NCBI RefSeq assembly: GCF_900302475.1
Contig: NZ_OMOQ01000001.1
Location: 1,736,001-1,800,000, forward strand
DNA: 64,000 nt
Origin: Defluviimonas aquaemixtae
Lineage (GTDB): Bacteria > Pseudomonadota > Alphaproteobacteria > Rhodobacterales > Rhodobacteraceae
Direction: 5' to 3'
Below the pieces are notes generated by a model. It was not told the origin of the DNA. It did no database searches and saw only the letters and a program-made list of their open reading frames with translations. Of the stretch, positions 36,827 to 45,611 are shown piece after piece (position 1 is the stretch's first letter; every line of letters starts with the position of its first letter). The position numbers and the translations under genes are program-made.

Positions 36827-37765
36827 ATGAGCGCCCACGCCATCAACGCCCCCAGTTCGCGGCAGAAGTGGATCGCCGGAACGCTGGTCATCCTTTACGC
36901 GCTGATCACCATGATCCCGCTCGCATGGATCATGATCACAGGTTTCAAGTCCCCGTCGGACGCCATCAGCTACCCGCCCAAGATCGTTTTCCAGCCGACG
37001 CTCGAAGGCTATGTGAATCTCTTCACGACCCGCACGCGGCAAACGCAGGACTTCCTCGCCACCAATCCGCCCGAGACCTGGGCGGACAAGATCGTCCGCA
37101 AGTACGACATGGTCATCGTCGGCCCGTCGAAATTCGGCGAGCGGTTCATGAACTCGGTCATCATCGGCTTCGGATCGACGTTCCTCTCGGTTTTCCTCGG
37201 CACGCTCGCGGCCTATGCGTTCAGCCGCTTCAAGATACCCTTGGCCGATGACCTCCTCTTCTTCATCCTCAGTACACGGATGATGCCGCCCGTCGCCGTC
37301 GCGATCCCGATCTTCCTGATGTACCGGAACCTCGGCCTCTCCGACACGCATCTCGGCATGATCCTTCTTTACACGGCGGTGAACATCTCACTGGCGGTCT
37401 GGCTATTGAAAGGCTTCATCGACGAGATCCCGCGCGAGTACGAGGAAGCGGCGCTGATCGACGGCTACACACGCTTTCAGGCCTTCTACAAGGTCGTCCT
37501 GCCCCAGGCCGCGACCGGCATCGCATCGACCGCGATCTTCTGCCTGATATTTGCCTGGAACGAATACGCCTTCGCGGTGCTGCTCACCTCGGCCACGGCG
37601 CAAACCGCGCCGCCGTTTATCCCGACCATCATCGGCATCGGCGGTCTCGACTGGCCGGCGGTCGCAGCGGGGGCGACGATCTTCCTGCTGCCCGTGATGA
37701 TCTTCACCGTCTTGCTCAGGAAGCACCTGCTTCGGGGCATCACGTTCGGAGCGGTGCGGAAATGA
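36827..37765 (+). CDS. ABC transporter permease (GlpQ/MalG-like)
   Basis: 312 residues with six helices. EAA loop YEEAALIDGYTRFQAFYKVVLP, C-terminus LLRGITFGAVRK typical of MalG relatives. A longer-than-usual periplasmic loop between helices 1 and 2 (about residues 45-110) contains a TRTRQTQDF segment also seen in glycerol-type permeases as I recall. 37 bases after the previous gene. Confidence 0.92.
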   Translation: MSAHAINAPSSRQKWIAGTLVILYALITMIPLAWIMITGFKSPSDAISYPPKIVFQPTLEGYVNLFTTRTRQTQDFLATNPPETWADKIVRKYDMVIVGPSKFGERFMNSVIIGFGSTFLSVFLGTLAAYAFSRFKIPLADDLLFFILSTRMMPPVAVAIPIFLMYRNLGLSDTHLGMILLYTAVNISLAVWLLKGFIDEIPREYEEAALIDGYTRFQAFYKVVLPQAATGIASTAIFCLIFAWNEYAFAVLLTSATAQTAPPFIPTIIGIGGLDWPAVAAGATIFLLPVMIFTVLLRKHLLRGITFGAVRK

Positions 37766-37826
37766 GGTTGCCATTGGTTTTGCATACGTTGTGCCGACAT
37801 GTCGCAGACAGCGCGGAGACACGCCC

Positions 37827-38015
37827 ATGACCCGCTTCGTGACCGGCCTTCTTCACCTCCGCCGCGGTTCGTGGGAGATGCTGGCGACTGTCGTCATCGC
37901 CATCGGGGTCTTCATGCTGATGCAGCCCTTCGTGATGTGGGCCTACACCTATTCCTTCATCACGACGCTTGTCGGCACCGTCATGTTCATCGTCGTCTCT
38001 CACTTCCAGGAGTAA
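37827..38015 (+). CDS. small two-helix membrane protein (GlpU/DUF2160-like position)
   Basis: 62 residues from ATG 37827 (start MTRFVTGLLHLRRGSWEML). Two hydrophobic stretches: LATVVIAIGVFMLMQPFVMW and FITTLVGTVMFIVV. It sits between the second permease and the first ATPase, where rhizobial glycerol transporter operons carry the small membrane protein GlpU. Probably an accessory subunit of this importer. GGAG is not evident right before the ATG, but coding is supported by position and by the abutting start of the next gene. Confidence 0.75.
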   Translation: MTRFVTGLLHLRRGSWEMLATVVIAIGVFMLMQPFVMWAYTYSFITTLVGTVMFIVVSHFQE

Positions 38016-38021
38016 CGCCAA

Positions 38022-39116
38022 GTGGCTGAAATCGTTATCAAAGACGTGCGGAAGGAGTTCGGCGATTTCGTCGCGGTGAAGGAATCGAGTTTCACCATCG
38101 AGGATGGCGAATTCTTCATGCTGCTCGGCCCCTCGGGCTGCGGCAAGACCACGACGCTGCGCATGATCGCAGGCCTCGAACTTCCGACTTCGGGCGAAAT
38201 CTACCTCGACGGCGAGGAAATCAGCCAGAAACCTCCCGCCCAGCGCGACATTGCCTTTGTTTTTCAGATGTTTGCGCTCTACCCGCACATGAACGTGCGC
38301 AAGAACATCTCCTACCCCCTCGTCTCTCAGGGCATGCCGCGCGACAAGGTGCGCGCCAAGTTGGCCGAGGTCGCCCGCATCCTCGGCATCGAAGACATCC
38401 TCGACCGCCCCGTCGGCAGCCTCTCGGGCGGCGACCGGCAGCGCGTCGCGCTGGGCCGTGCCATCGTGCGCGACCCCAAGGCCTTCATGATGGACGAACC
38501 CCTGGGCGCGCTCGATGCGGAATTCCGTGAGCACATGGCCCAGGAACTGCGCGCGCTGCACGACCGGATGGGAGCCACTACCGTCTACGTCACCCATGAC
38601 CAGCTCGAGGCGATGCAGATGGGCGACAAGATCGTCGTCATGAACAACGCCGTCGTCGAGCAGTTCGGCACGCCGCAGGAGATCTACGACAAGCCCGCGA
38701 CCATGTTCGTCGCCGACTTCATCGGCTCGCCGCCGATGAATTTCCTTAGTTTCTCTGGAAACCTCGCCAGTGGCGACACCACGGTCGAACTGTACGGCCA
38801 CCCGATGAGCATCCCCCAGCTCCGCGAAGGTGCGTCCGGAGATCTCGTCTTTGGGGTCCGCCCCGAGCACATCCACCTCGCGACCGACAGCCCCTATCGC
38901 GGCGAGGTGCTGGCGACCGAGTACCTCGGCACCACCCAGATCGTCACCATCGACACCCCGAACGGCGAGGTGAAGTCCCGGATCGCCTCCGATCAACCCG
39001 CGAAAATGGGCGACAGGGTCGGCCTCGCTTTCAACCCATCGACCGTCACCTTGTTCGACAAGTCATCTGGTCGCGCACTCAAATCCGCGCTGAACGAGGC
39101 TGTGCTCCATGGCTGA
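38022..39116 (+). CDS. ABC transporter ATP-binding protein 1 (GlpS-like)
   Basis: 364 residues from a GTG at 38022, with AGGAG 9 bases upstream overlapping the small ORF end. Walker A GPSGCGKTT, signature LSGGDRQRVALGRA, Walker B AFMMDEPLGALD, H-loop THD, TOBE domain with VRPEHIHL. One of two ATPases in the operon, as in GlpS/GlpT-type importers where a heterodimer is likely. The next gene overlaps by 8 bases. Confidence 0.92.
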   Translation: MAEIVIKDVRKEFGDFVAVKESSFTIEDGEFFMLLGPSGCGKTTTLRMIAGLELPTSGEIYLDGEEISQKPPAQRDIAFVFQMFALYPHMNVRKNISYPLVSQGMPRDKVRAKLAEVARILGIEDILDRPVGSLSGGDRQRVALGRAIVRDPKAFMMDEPLGALDAEFREHMAQELRALHDRMGATTVYVTHDQLEAMQMGDKIVVMNNAVVEQFGTPQEIYDKPATMFVADFIGSPPMNFLSFSGNLASGDTTVELYGHPMSIPQLREGASGDLVFGVRPEHIHLATDSPYRGEVLATEYLGTTQIVTIDTPNGEVKSRIASDQPAKMGDRVGLAFNPSTVTLFDKSSGRALKSALNEAVLHG

Positions 39117-40107
39117 AATCACTCTCAACGGCGTCTCGAAATCCTACGGCCAGACCAAGGCGCTGATCGACATCGATCTAGCCGTCCCCGACGGCGCCTT
39201 CGTCGTCCTTCTCGGCCCCACCGGCGCGGGAAAGACCACTACGCTCCGCCTCATCGCGGGCCTCGAGAAGCCCGATACCGGCGACATCTCCATCGGCGGC
39301 ACCCGCGTCAACGGCCTCACCCCCGCCCAGCGCGACGTGGCGATGGTGTTCCAGCAATACTCGCTCTATCCGCACCTGACGGTGCGCGAGAACCTCTCCT
39401 TCCCGCTCCGCTCGCCAATCCTGAAAACGCCCGAGGACGAGATCGCCCGGAAGGTCGCCGAGGTCGCCGAGGTCCTTCACATCCCTCACAAGCTCGACAA
39501 CAAGGCGACCGAGCTGTCGGGCGGCGAGATGCAGCGCGTTAGTATCGGCCGCGCGCTCGTCCGCGACCCGCTGGTCTACCTGATGGACGAACCGCTCTCC
39601 TCGCTCGATGCGAAGCTGCGCGCCGACCTCCGTGTCGAGTTGAAGCGCATCCACGCCGAGCTGGCAGCGACCCTGATCTACGTCACCCACGACCAGATCG
39701 AGGCGATGACGATGGCCAGCCACGTCGGCGTCCTCGACCACGGCCGCCTCGTCCAGTTCGGCCCGCCGCGCGAGATCTACGAGAACCCCAGGACGGCCTA
39801 TGTCGCGGCCCGCCTCGGCCAGCCCCGTATCAACCTCTTGCCCGTTGGCATCATGGGCGAGACTGCCCCGCCGGGCGCAACCCGCATGGGCCTGCGCCCC
39901 GAAAACATCCGTCACGGCGAGGGCCGGGAGGCGACTGTCACCCGGGTCGAGCACCTTGGCGACCAGACCCGGCTGCACCTCAAGGTCGCCGACCACGATG
40001 TCATCACGCTGACCGATCCGCACAGCACGCTCGCGCCCGGCGAGACAATCCGGATCGCCCCGCAGAACGCGATTTTCTTCGACGCGGACGGGAACCGCGT
40101 CGCCTGA
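39109..40107 (+). CDS. ABC transporter ATP-binding protein 2 (GlpT-like)
   Basis: 332 residues. Walker A GPTGAGKTT, signature LSGGEMQRVSIGRA, Walker B VYLMDEPLSSLD, H-loop THD, and a TOBE domain with MGLRPENIRH. The unusual Ala in Walker A and Glu-Met in the signature distinguish it from ATPase 1, as expected for a heterodimer partner. Overlaps the previous gene by 8 bases. Confidence 0.92.
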   Translation: MAEITLNGVSKSYGQTKALIDIDLAVPDGAFVVLLGPTGAGKTTTLRLIAGLEKPDTGDISIGGTRVNGLTPAQRDVAMVFQQYSLYPHLTVRENLSFPLRSPILKTPEDEIARKVAEVAEVLHIPHKLDNKATELSGGEMQRVSIGRALVRDPLVYLMDEPLSSLDAKLRADLRVELKRIHAELAATLIYVTHDQIEAMTMASHVGVLDHGRLVQFGPPREIYENPRTAYVAARLGQPRINLLPVGIMGETAPPGATRMGLRPENIRHGEGREATVTRVEHLGDQTRLHLKVADHDVITLTDPHSTLAPGETIRIAPQNAIFFDADGNRVA

Positions 40108-40120
40108 GGGAGGAACCAGT

Positions 40121-41743
40121 ATGGCGCAATTCGTCAACGCCAGGGATGACCTGGTCAAGGAAGCCATCGACGGGCTGCTCGCGTGCTCGGGCGGCAAGCT
40201 CGCGCGGCTCGACGGATATCCGCACATCAAGGTCGTCTATCGCACCGACTGGGACCGCTCGAAAGTTGCCCTGATCTCGGGTGGCGGATCAGGTCACGAA
40301 CCGGCGCACGCGGGCTTCGTCGGTCCTGGAATGCTCACCGCCGCGGTCTGTGGCGAGGTCTTTGCCTCGCCCTCGGTGGAGGCCGTGCTGGCGGGCATTC
40401 TCGCCGTGACTGGCGAGCCCGGGTGCCTTCTCATCGTGAAGAACTACACCGGCGACCGGCTGAACTTCGGCCTTGCCGCCGAACGTGCCCGCGCAGTTGG
40501 CCGCAACGTCGAGATGGTTGTCGTCGATGATGACGTGGCGCTCCCCGACCTGCCCCAGCCGCGGGGCGTCGCCGGCACGCTCTTTGTCCACAAGATCGCA
40601 GGGGCGCTTGCCGAACGGGGAAAACCTCTCGAAGACGTGGCCGCCGCCGCGAGGCGCGTGATCGGCAATGTCGCCTCGATCGGCAAGAGCCTCGACACCT
40701 GCACCATCCCCGGCTCGCCGAAGGAGGATCGCATTCCCACTGGCAAGGCTGAACTGGGCCTCGGCATACATGGCGAGCCGGGCGTCGAGCAGGTCGACTT
40801 CGGCGGTGCGGCGCAAGCCATGGAAATCATGCTGGCGAAGCTTCGTCCCCACATGAAGGACGGACCCTGCGTCGCGCTGATGAACAACCTTGGCTCGACT
40901 ACGACCCTGGAAATGTCCGTCCTGACCCATGCTCTGGCTCAGGCTGGCGTCATCACCCACATCGTCGGCCCCGCGCCGATGATGACCTCGCTCGACATGC
41001 ACGGCTTTTCAGTGTCGGTCCTGCCCGCGACCGCAGCCGACCTCGATGCCCTCGCCGAACCGGTCCCGATGGCCGCATGGCCCGGCCTGCGCGAGATGAC
41101 TTCGCCGAAGGTCACCCTCCTTCCCGACGGGTTGACGCCGATCGAGCCGATCCCGTCCCGGAACGCCCGCACCCGCGCAATCATCGAAAGGGTCGCGGAC
41201 CTCCTGATAGGCGCCGAGTCGCGGCTCAACGAACTCGACGCCAAGTCGGGCGACGGCGACACCGGCTCGACGCTCGCCACTGCCGCACACTCGTTGAAGA
41301 GCCGTCTCGACCGGATGCCCCTCGCCGACCTCACGCAGCTATTCCCAGCGCTCGGCAACGAGTTGTCGCAGACGATGGGTGGCTCCTCGGGGGTGATCCT
41401 CGCGATCTACTTCAATGCCGCGGGCGACGCCTGCGCGGGCGGCGCACCGGTCGAGACGGCGCTAAGGGAAGGACTAAAGCGGGTCAGCGAAGTCGGTGGC
41501 GCGCAAGTGGGAGACCGGACCATGGTCGACGCGCTCGCCCCGGCCCTCGAGGCGCTCGAGCACGGCATAGATGCCGCCGCCAAGGCCGCGCGCGCGGGCG
41601 CGAACGCCACGGCGAGCATTCAGAAAGCCAAGGCCGGCCGTGCCGTCTACGTTCCGTCGGAGAATATCCGAGGCCACAACGACCCCGGCGCAGAGGCGGT
41701 CGCGATCCTCTTCGAGGGCCTAGAAGAAGCCATGGAGAGCTAG
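40121..41743 (+). CDS. fused dihydroxyacetone kinase-family protein (DhaK-DhaL)
   Basis: 540 residues. DhaK domain (1-330): GGGSGHEPAHAGFVG, NYTGDRLNFGLAAE and the covalent substrate-binding His in LGLGIHGEPG. DhaL domain (345-540): the Mg-ADP aspartates in LDAKSGDGDTGSTL and GGSSGVILAIYF. Fused ATP-dependent DAKs phosphorylate dihydroxyacetone, erythrulose, apulose or similar short ketoses. GGGAGGAACC precedes the ATG. In this operon it probably phosphorylates the ketose made by the Gfo/Idh or epimerase enzymes. Confidence 0.92.
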   Translation: MAQFVNARDDLVKEAIDGLLACSGGKLARLDGYPHIKVVYRTDWDRSKVALISGGGSGHEPAHAGFVGPGMLTAAVCGEVFASPSVEAVLAGILAVTGEPGCLLIVKNYTGDRLNFGLAAERARAVGRNVEMVVVDDDVALPDLPQPRGVAGTLFVHKIAGALAERGKPLEDVAAAARRVIGNVASIGKSLDTCTIPGSPKEDRIPTGKAELGLGIHGEPGVEQVDFGGAAQAMEIMLAKLRPHMKDGPCVALMNNLGSTTTLEMSVLTHALAQAGVITHIVGPAPMMTSLDMHGFSVSVLPATAADLDALAEPVPMAAWPGLREMTSPKVTLLPDGLTPIEPIPSRNARTRAIIERVADLLIGAESRLNELDAKSGDGDTGSTLATAAHSLKSRLDRMPLADLTQLFPALGNELSQTMGGSSGVILAIYFNAAGDACAGGAPVETALREGLKRVSEVGGAQVGDRTMVDALAPALEALEHGIDAAAKAARAGANATASIQKAKAGRAVYVPSENIRGHNDPGAEAVAILFEGLEEAMES

Positions 41744-41768
41744 ACTGCCGGACGACGACCTCAAAACG

Positions 41769-42812
41769 GTGCAGAAGCCGACCGTGAACGACATCGCCCG
41801 CGTCGCGGGTGTGTCGCTTGCCACCGTCGACCGCGTGCTGAACGCGCGGCCGGGGGTCAGATCGGTCACCATCGAGCGCGTCAACAGGGCGATCGCCGAA
41901 CTCGGCTATGTCCGAGACACTGCGGCGGCCAACCTCGCCCGCCGCCGGCTCTACCGGCTGGTCTTCATCCTGCCCGAAACCGCCAACGAGTTCGTTCTGG
42001 CCCTCGAGAGAGACATCGCGTCCCAGGCCGAAACCCTGCTGCACCAGCGCACGACGCTGGAGAAACGCTCGGTCTTGCCCTTCGACCCGCAGGCCATCGT
42101 GGCAGCGCTCGACGCGCTCGATCCAGAGACCATCGACGGCGTCGCGGTGTTCGGCCCCGAAACGCCTTCCGTCCGCGACGGGGTCAAGCGCGCCCGCGCG
42201 CGCGGCATCGCCGTGGTGGCCCTCGTGTCGGATCTGCCGAGTTCCGATCGCGACCACTTCGTCGGCATCGATAACATGGCCGCTGGCCGCACCGCTGCCC
42301 GACTGATGGGCCGCTTCGTCCGCCGCGCTGGGCGGATCCTCGTGATCACCGGTTCGCGCCTCGCGCGCGACCATCTCGAACGCCGCACAGGGTTCGACGC
42401 GCTGATGTCTTCCGAGTACCCCGACCTGAAGGTCGTCGCCTCGATCGAGGGCCGCGACGACCCCGAGCTCATCCGACGGATGCTTCCGGATGTGTTCGCG
42501 GCCTATCCCGATCTGGTCGGCATCTACTCGTCCGCTGCCGGGAACCCTGGCCTCGTTCAATTCCTCGAAGAGACCGGCCCCTACCCCGACCTCGTCGTCA
42601 TCGCGCACGAACTGACGCCGGGGTCGCGCGCGGCCCTGACGAGCGGAACCTTCGACGCCATCATCAGCCAAGATACCGGACATCTCGTTCGCTCCGCGAC
42701 GCGGCTACTGCGGGCAACCGCCGACAGGGCGCCGTTCGACGTCACCCAGGAACGCATCCGCATTGATATATATCTCAAGGAAAACATGCCTCAACAGGGA
42801 GAAGAGACATGA
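41769..42812 (+). CDS. LacI-family transcriptional regulator
   Basis: 347 residues from the GTG at 41769. N-terminal TVNDIARVAGVSLATVDRVL is the LacI helix-turn-helix (the VDRVL variant), followed by hinge and sugar-binding domain (FVGIDNMAAGRTAARLMG, YPDLVGIYSSAAGNPG). No ribosome binding site is seen before this GTG; a CTG at 41745 in the same frame has GGAGAG 5 bases upstream, so an 8-residue longer protein is possible. It overlaps the next gene by ATGA. Probable regulator of the operon. Confidence 0.9.
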   Translation: MQKPTVNDIARVAGVSLATVDRVLNARPGVRSVTIERVNRAIAELGYVRDTAAANLARRRLYRLVFILPETANEFVLALERDIASQAETLLHQRTTLEKRSVLPFDPQAIVAALDALDPETIDGVAVFGPETPSVRDGVKRARARGIAVVALVSDLPSSDRDHFVGIDNMAAGRTAARLMGRFVRRAGRILVITGSRLARDHLERRTGFDALMSSEYPDLKVVASIEGRDDPELIRRMLPDVFAAYPDLVGIYSSAAGNPGLVQFLEETGPYPDLVVIAHELTPGSRAALTSGTFDAIISQDTGHLVRSATRLLRATADRAPFDVTQERIRIDIYLKENMPQQGEET

Positions 42813-43864
42813 AGACCATCAAGGGACCGGCGCTGTTCCTCGCGCAGTTTGCGGGCGACGATGCACCGTTCAACTCCTGGGGCGCGATCACGAAATGGGC
42901 CGCCGATTGCGGCTACAAGGGCGTCCAGGTACCAAGCTGGGACGCGCGGCTGTTCGACCTCGCCAAGGCTGCTGAAAGCAAGGATTACTGCGACGAGTTC
43001 AAGGGCGAGGCGGCGGCGAACGGCATCGAGGTAACCGAGCTTTCCACCCACCTCCAGGGCCAGCTCGTCGCGGTCCACCGCGCATACGACGCCGCGTTCG
43101 ACGGCTTCGCCGCCCCGGAAGTCCGCGGCAATCCGAAGGCGCGCCAGGAATGGGCGGTTGACCAGGTGAAGAAGGCGCTGACCGCGTCCAGGAACTTCGG
43201 GATCGACGCCCACGCCACCTTCTCCGGCGCCCTCGCCTGGCCCTACGTCTATCCCTGGCCGCAGCGCCCCGCCGGGCTGGTCGAGACCGCCTTCGACGAA
43301 CTGGCGAAACGCTGGAAACCTATCCTCGACCATGCCGAGGAATGCGGCGTCGACGTCTGCTATGAGATCCATCCGGGCGAGGACCTTCACGACGGGGTGA
43401 CCTACGAGATGTTCCTCGAGCGCACCGGCAACCATGCCCGCGCCTGCATGCTCTATGACCCTAGCCACTATATCCTTCAATGCCTTGATTACATAGATAA
43501 TATCGACATCTACAAGGACCGGATCCGGATGTTCCACGTCAAGGATGCCGAGTTCAATCCGACCGGGCGGCAGGGCGTCTACGGCGGATACCAAGGCTGG
43601 GTGGACCGGGCCGGGCGCTTCCGGTCTCTGGGCGACGGCCAGGTCGATTTCGGAGCGGTGTTCTCAAAGCTGGCCGCGAACGACTTCGACGGCTGGGCCG
43701 TGGTCGAGTGGGAATGCTGCCTGAAGCACCCCGAGGACGGCGCGCGCGAGGGGGCGGCCTTCGTCGCAGACCATATCATCCGCGTAACCGAGAAGGCCTT
43801 CGACGACTTCGCGGACGCAGGTACCGACGAGGCGGCCAACCGCAAGATGCTGGGGATCGACTGA
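42809..43864 (+). CDS. sugar phosphate isomerase/epimerase-type TIM barrel protein
   Basis: 351 residues, xylose-isomerase-like fold. CGYKGVQVPSWDAR and VCYEIHPGEDLHDG carry the metal-ligand Glu; MLYDPSHYILQ, MFHVKDAEF and WAVVEWECCLKHPEDGA supply the other ligands (Asp, His, Asp, Glu). Such proteins isomerise or epimerise sugars and keto-sugars, and are often paired with Gfo/Idh oxidoreductases. Overlaps the LacI gene at the start and the oxidoreductase gene at the end (TGATG). Confidence 0.9.
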   Translation: MKTIKGPALFLAQFAGDDAPFNSWGAITKWAADCGYKGVQVPSWDARLFDLAKAAESKDYCDEFKGEAAANGIEVTELSTHLQGQLVAVHRAYDAAFDGFAAPEVRGNPKARQEWAVDQVKKALTASRNFGIDAHATFSGALAWPYVYPWPQRPAGLVETAFDELAKRWKPILDHAEECGVDVCYEIHPGEDLHDGVTYEMFLERTGNHARACMLYDPSHYILQCLDYIDNIDIYKDRIRMFHVKDAEFNPTGRQGVYGGYQGWVDRAGRFRSLGDGQVDFGAVFSKLAANDFDGWAVVEWECCLKHPEDGAREGAAFVADHIIRVTEKAFDDFADAGTDEAANRKMLGID

Positions 43865-45021
43865 TGGCGAAGGGACGCAATGAACCGCATGGCCGCCGCA
43901 TCCGCCTCGGCATGGTGGGCGGCGGGATCGACGCCTTCATCGGCGGTGTTCACCGCATCGCAGCGCGCATTGACGACAAATACGAACTGGTCGCCGGCGC
44001 GTTGTCCTCAACCCCCGAAAAGTCGCAGGCCAGCGGCGAGTCGCTCGGCCTTCCCCGCATCTACGACGACTTCAAGACCATGGCTGCCCGCGAGGCGCGG
44101 CGGAAGGACGGGATCGAGGCGGTCGCTATCGTCACACCGAACAACGTCCATTACGCCGCCGCACGCGAGTTCCTGAAGCGCGGCATCCACGTCATATGCG
44201 ACAAACCGCTGACCTCGACTTTGGCCGATGCCAAGAAGATGGTGAAGGCGGCCGAAACTTCGGACGCGTTGTTCATCCTGACTCACAACTATACCGGCTA
44301 CCCGATGGTCCGGCAGGCGCGCGAGATGGTGACGAACGGCGATCTCGGAAAGGTCCGCGTCGTCCAAGTCGAGTACCCGCAGGACTGGCTGACGGTTCAG
44401 CAGGACTTCAAGCAGGCCGAGTGGCGGACCGATCCGGAACGGTCCGGTGCGGGCGGGTCGACGGGCGACATCGGCACCCATGCTTTCAACCTCGCTTGCT
44501 TCGTCACCTGCCTCGAAGTCGAAAGCATTGCAGCCGACATCGAGGCCTTCGTGCCTGGCCGCCAGGTGGACGACAACGCCCATGTCATGCTGCGTTTCGC
44601 GGGCGGCGCGCGCGGGATGCTCTGGTGCAGCCAGGTCGCGCCCGGAAACGAGAACGCGCTGAGGCTCCGGGTATACGGCGAAAAAGGCGGCCTCGAATGG
44701 GCTCAGGAAGACCCGAACTATCTTTGGCATACGGCCTTCGGCGAGCCGAAGCGGCTGCTGACCCGTAACGGTTCAGGGACCGGAGCAGCCGCGGCACGCA
44801 TATCCCGCATACCGCCCGGCCACCCCGAGGGCTACCTCGAAGGCTTCGCGAACATCTACTCGGAGGCTGCCGAAGCCATACTCGCCGCCCGATACGGAAG
44901 GCCTGTGCCTAAGGATGTGGTCTACCCGACCGTCCATGACGGACTTAGGGGCGTGCAGTTCGTCGCCGCCTGCATAAAATCCTCGGCGCGCAACGCCGCG
45001 TGGGTCAAACTCGACCCCTGA
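43864..45021 (+). CDS. Gfo/Idh/MocA-family oxidoreductase
   Basis: 385 residues from ATG 43864. Rossmann GMVGGGIDAFIGGVH, then AIVTPNNVHY, the conserved EKP-like HVICDKPLTSTL, and the catalytic-region STGDIGTHAFNLA with the conserved D-x-x-x-H. NAD(P)-dependent oxidation of a sugar or polyol hydroxyl is expected. Last gene of the operon; the IS3 remnant starts just beyond. Confidence 0.92.
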   Translation: MAKGRNEPHGRRIRLGMVGGGIDAFIGGVHRIAARIDDKYELVAGALSSTPEKSQASGESLGLPRIYDDFKTMAAREARRKDGIEAVAIVTPNNVHYAAAREFLKRGIHVICDKPLTSTLADAKKMVKAAETSDALFILTHNYTGYPMVRQAREMVTNGDLGKVRVVQVEYPQDWLTVQQDFKQAEWRTDPERSGAGGSTGDIGTHAFNLACFVTCLEVESIAADIEAFVPGRQVDDNAHVMLRFAGGARGMLWCSQVAPGNENALRLRVYGEKGGLEWAQEDPNYLWHTAFGEPKRLLTRNGSGTGAAAARISRIPPGHPEGYLEGFANIYSEAAEAILAARYGRPVPKDVVYPTVHDGLRGVQFVAACIKSSARNAAWVKLDP

Positions 45022-45611
45022 ACCTGGTGCAGAGGATGATCGGTCGGACGTTCATCTGCCCCGCTCGGTCATCTCTCTCCGCGAAAAAAACCGTGCCTGC
45101 GGTACGGTCGGCCCAAGACGATCCGCGTCGACCAGGGCAGCCAGTTCACCTCGAAGGGGCTCGATCTCTGGGTCTACGGCAACGGTGTCACGCTCGACTT
45201 CAGCCGGCCGGGCAAGCCCACGGACAATGCGTACGCCGAGAGTTACAACGCCATCGTGCGTCTGGAATGCCTCGGACAACACTCGTTCCTGAGCCTCGAC
45301 GACGCCCGCGAAAAAGGTCGAAACCCGCCGCCGGGAATACAATGATGTGAGACCGGATGGCGCCATCGGTGACAGATCGCCGATGGCCTTGCTACCTTGG
45401 CTCGGGACAGCATCCCCAGCCGACCAACCGCCGGGATTCCTCACTTAGGGTGGTCCAGATTCCGGGGTGGAGCCAGCAAACGACGGATTCTCCCAAAGGC
45501 TGGAGGGAAGTCGGGTCTCAGGTCTCAGGTCGCAGACTGCAAATTTGCGCCCTGTTACCCCAAGTTTTTCTGACGCGTCAGCATCAAGGATCAATATTCA
45601 GCGGCCGACTG
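45022..45611. other. 590-base stretch with IS3 transposase remnant
   Basis: Apart from the OrfB fragment at 45085-45448 nothing is recognisable. 45449-45611 runs to the 3' end of the minus-strand glycosyltransferase gene. Confidence 0.6.
45085..45448 (+). mobile_element. IS3-family OrfB C-terminal fragment
   Basis: RPKTIRVDQGSQFTSKGLD, VTLDFSRPGKPTDNAYAES and ECLGQHSFLSLDDAREK match the second Asp and the Glu region of an IS3-family integrase-type transposase. The frame then shifts, continuing as KVETRRREYNDVRPDGAIG to a TAG at about 45446. The 5' two-thirds are missing. It differs from the IS3 type at 30257 and 61131. Confidence 0.75.

Noticed and set aside
34254..36891. Long minus-strand frames (433 and 479 codons) over the binding-protein and permease genes
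   Set aside because: Antisense shadows of clear transporter genes; composition is typical of mirror frames.
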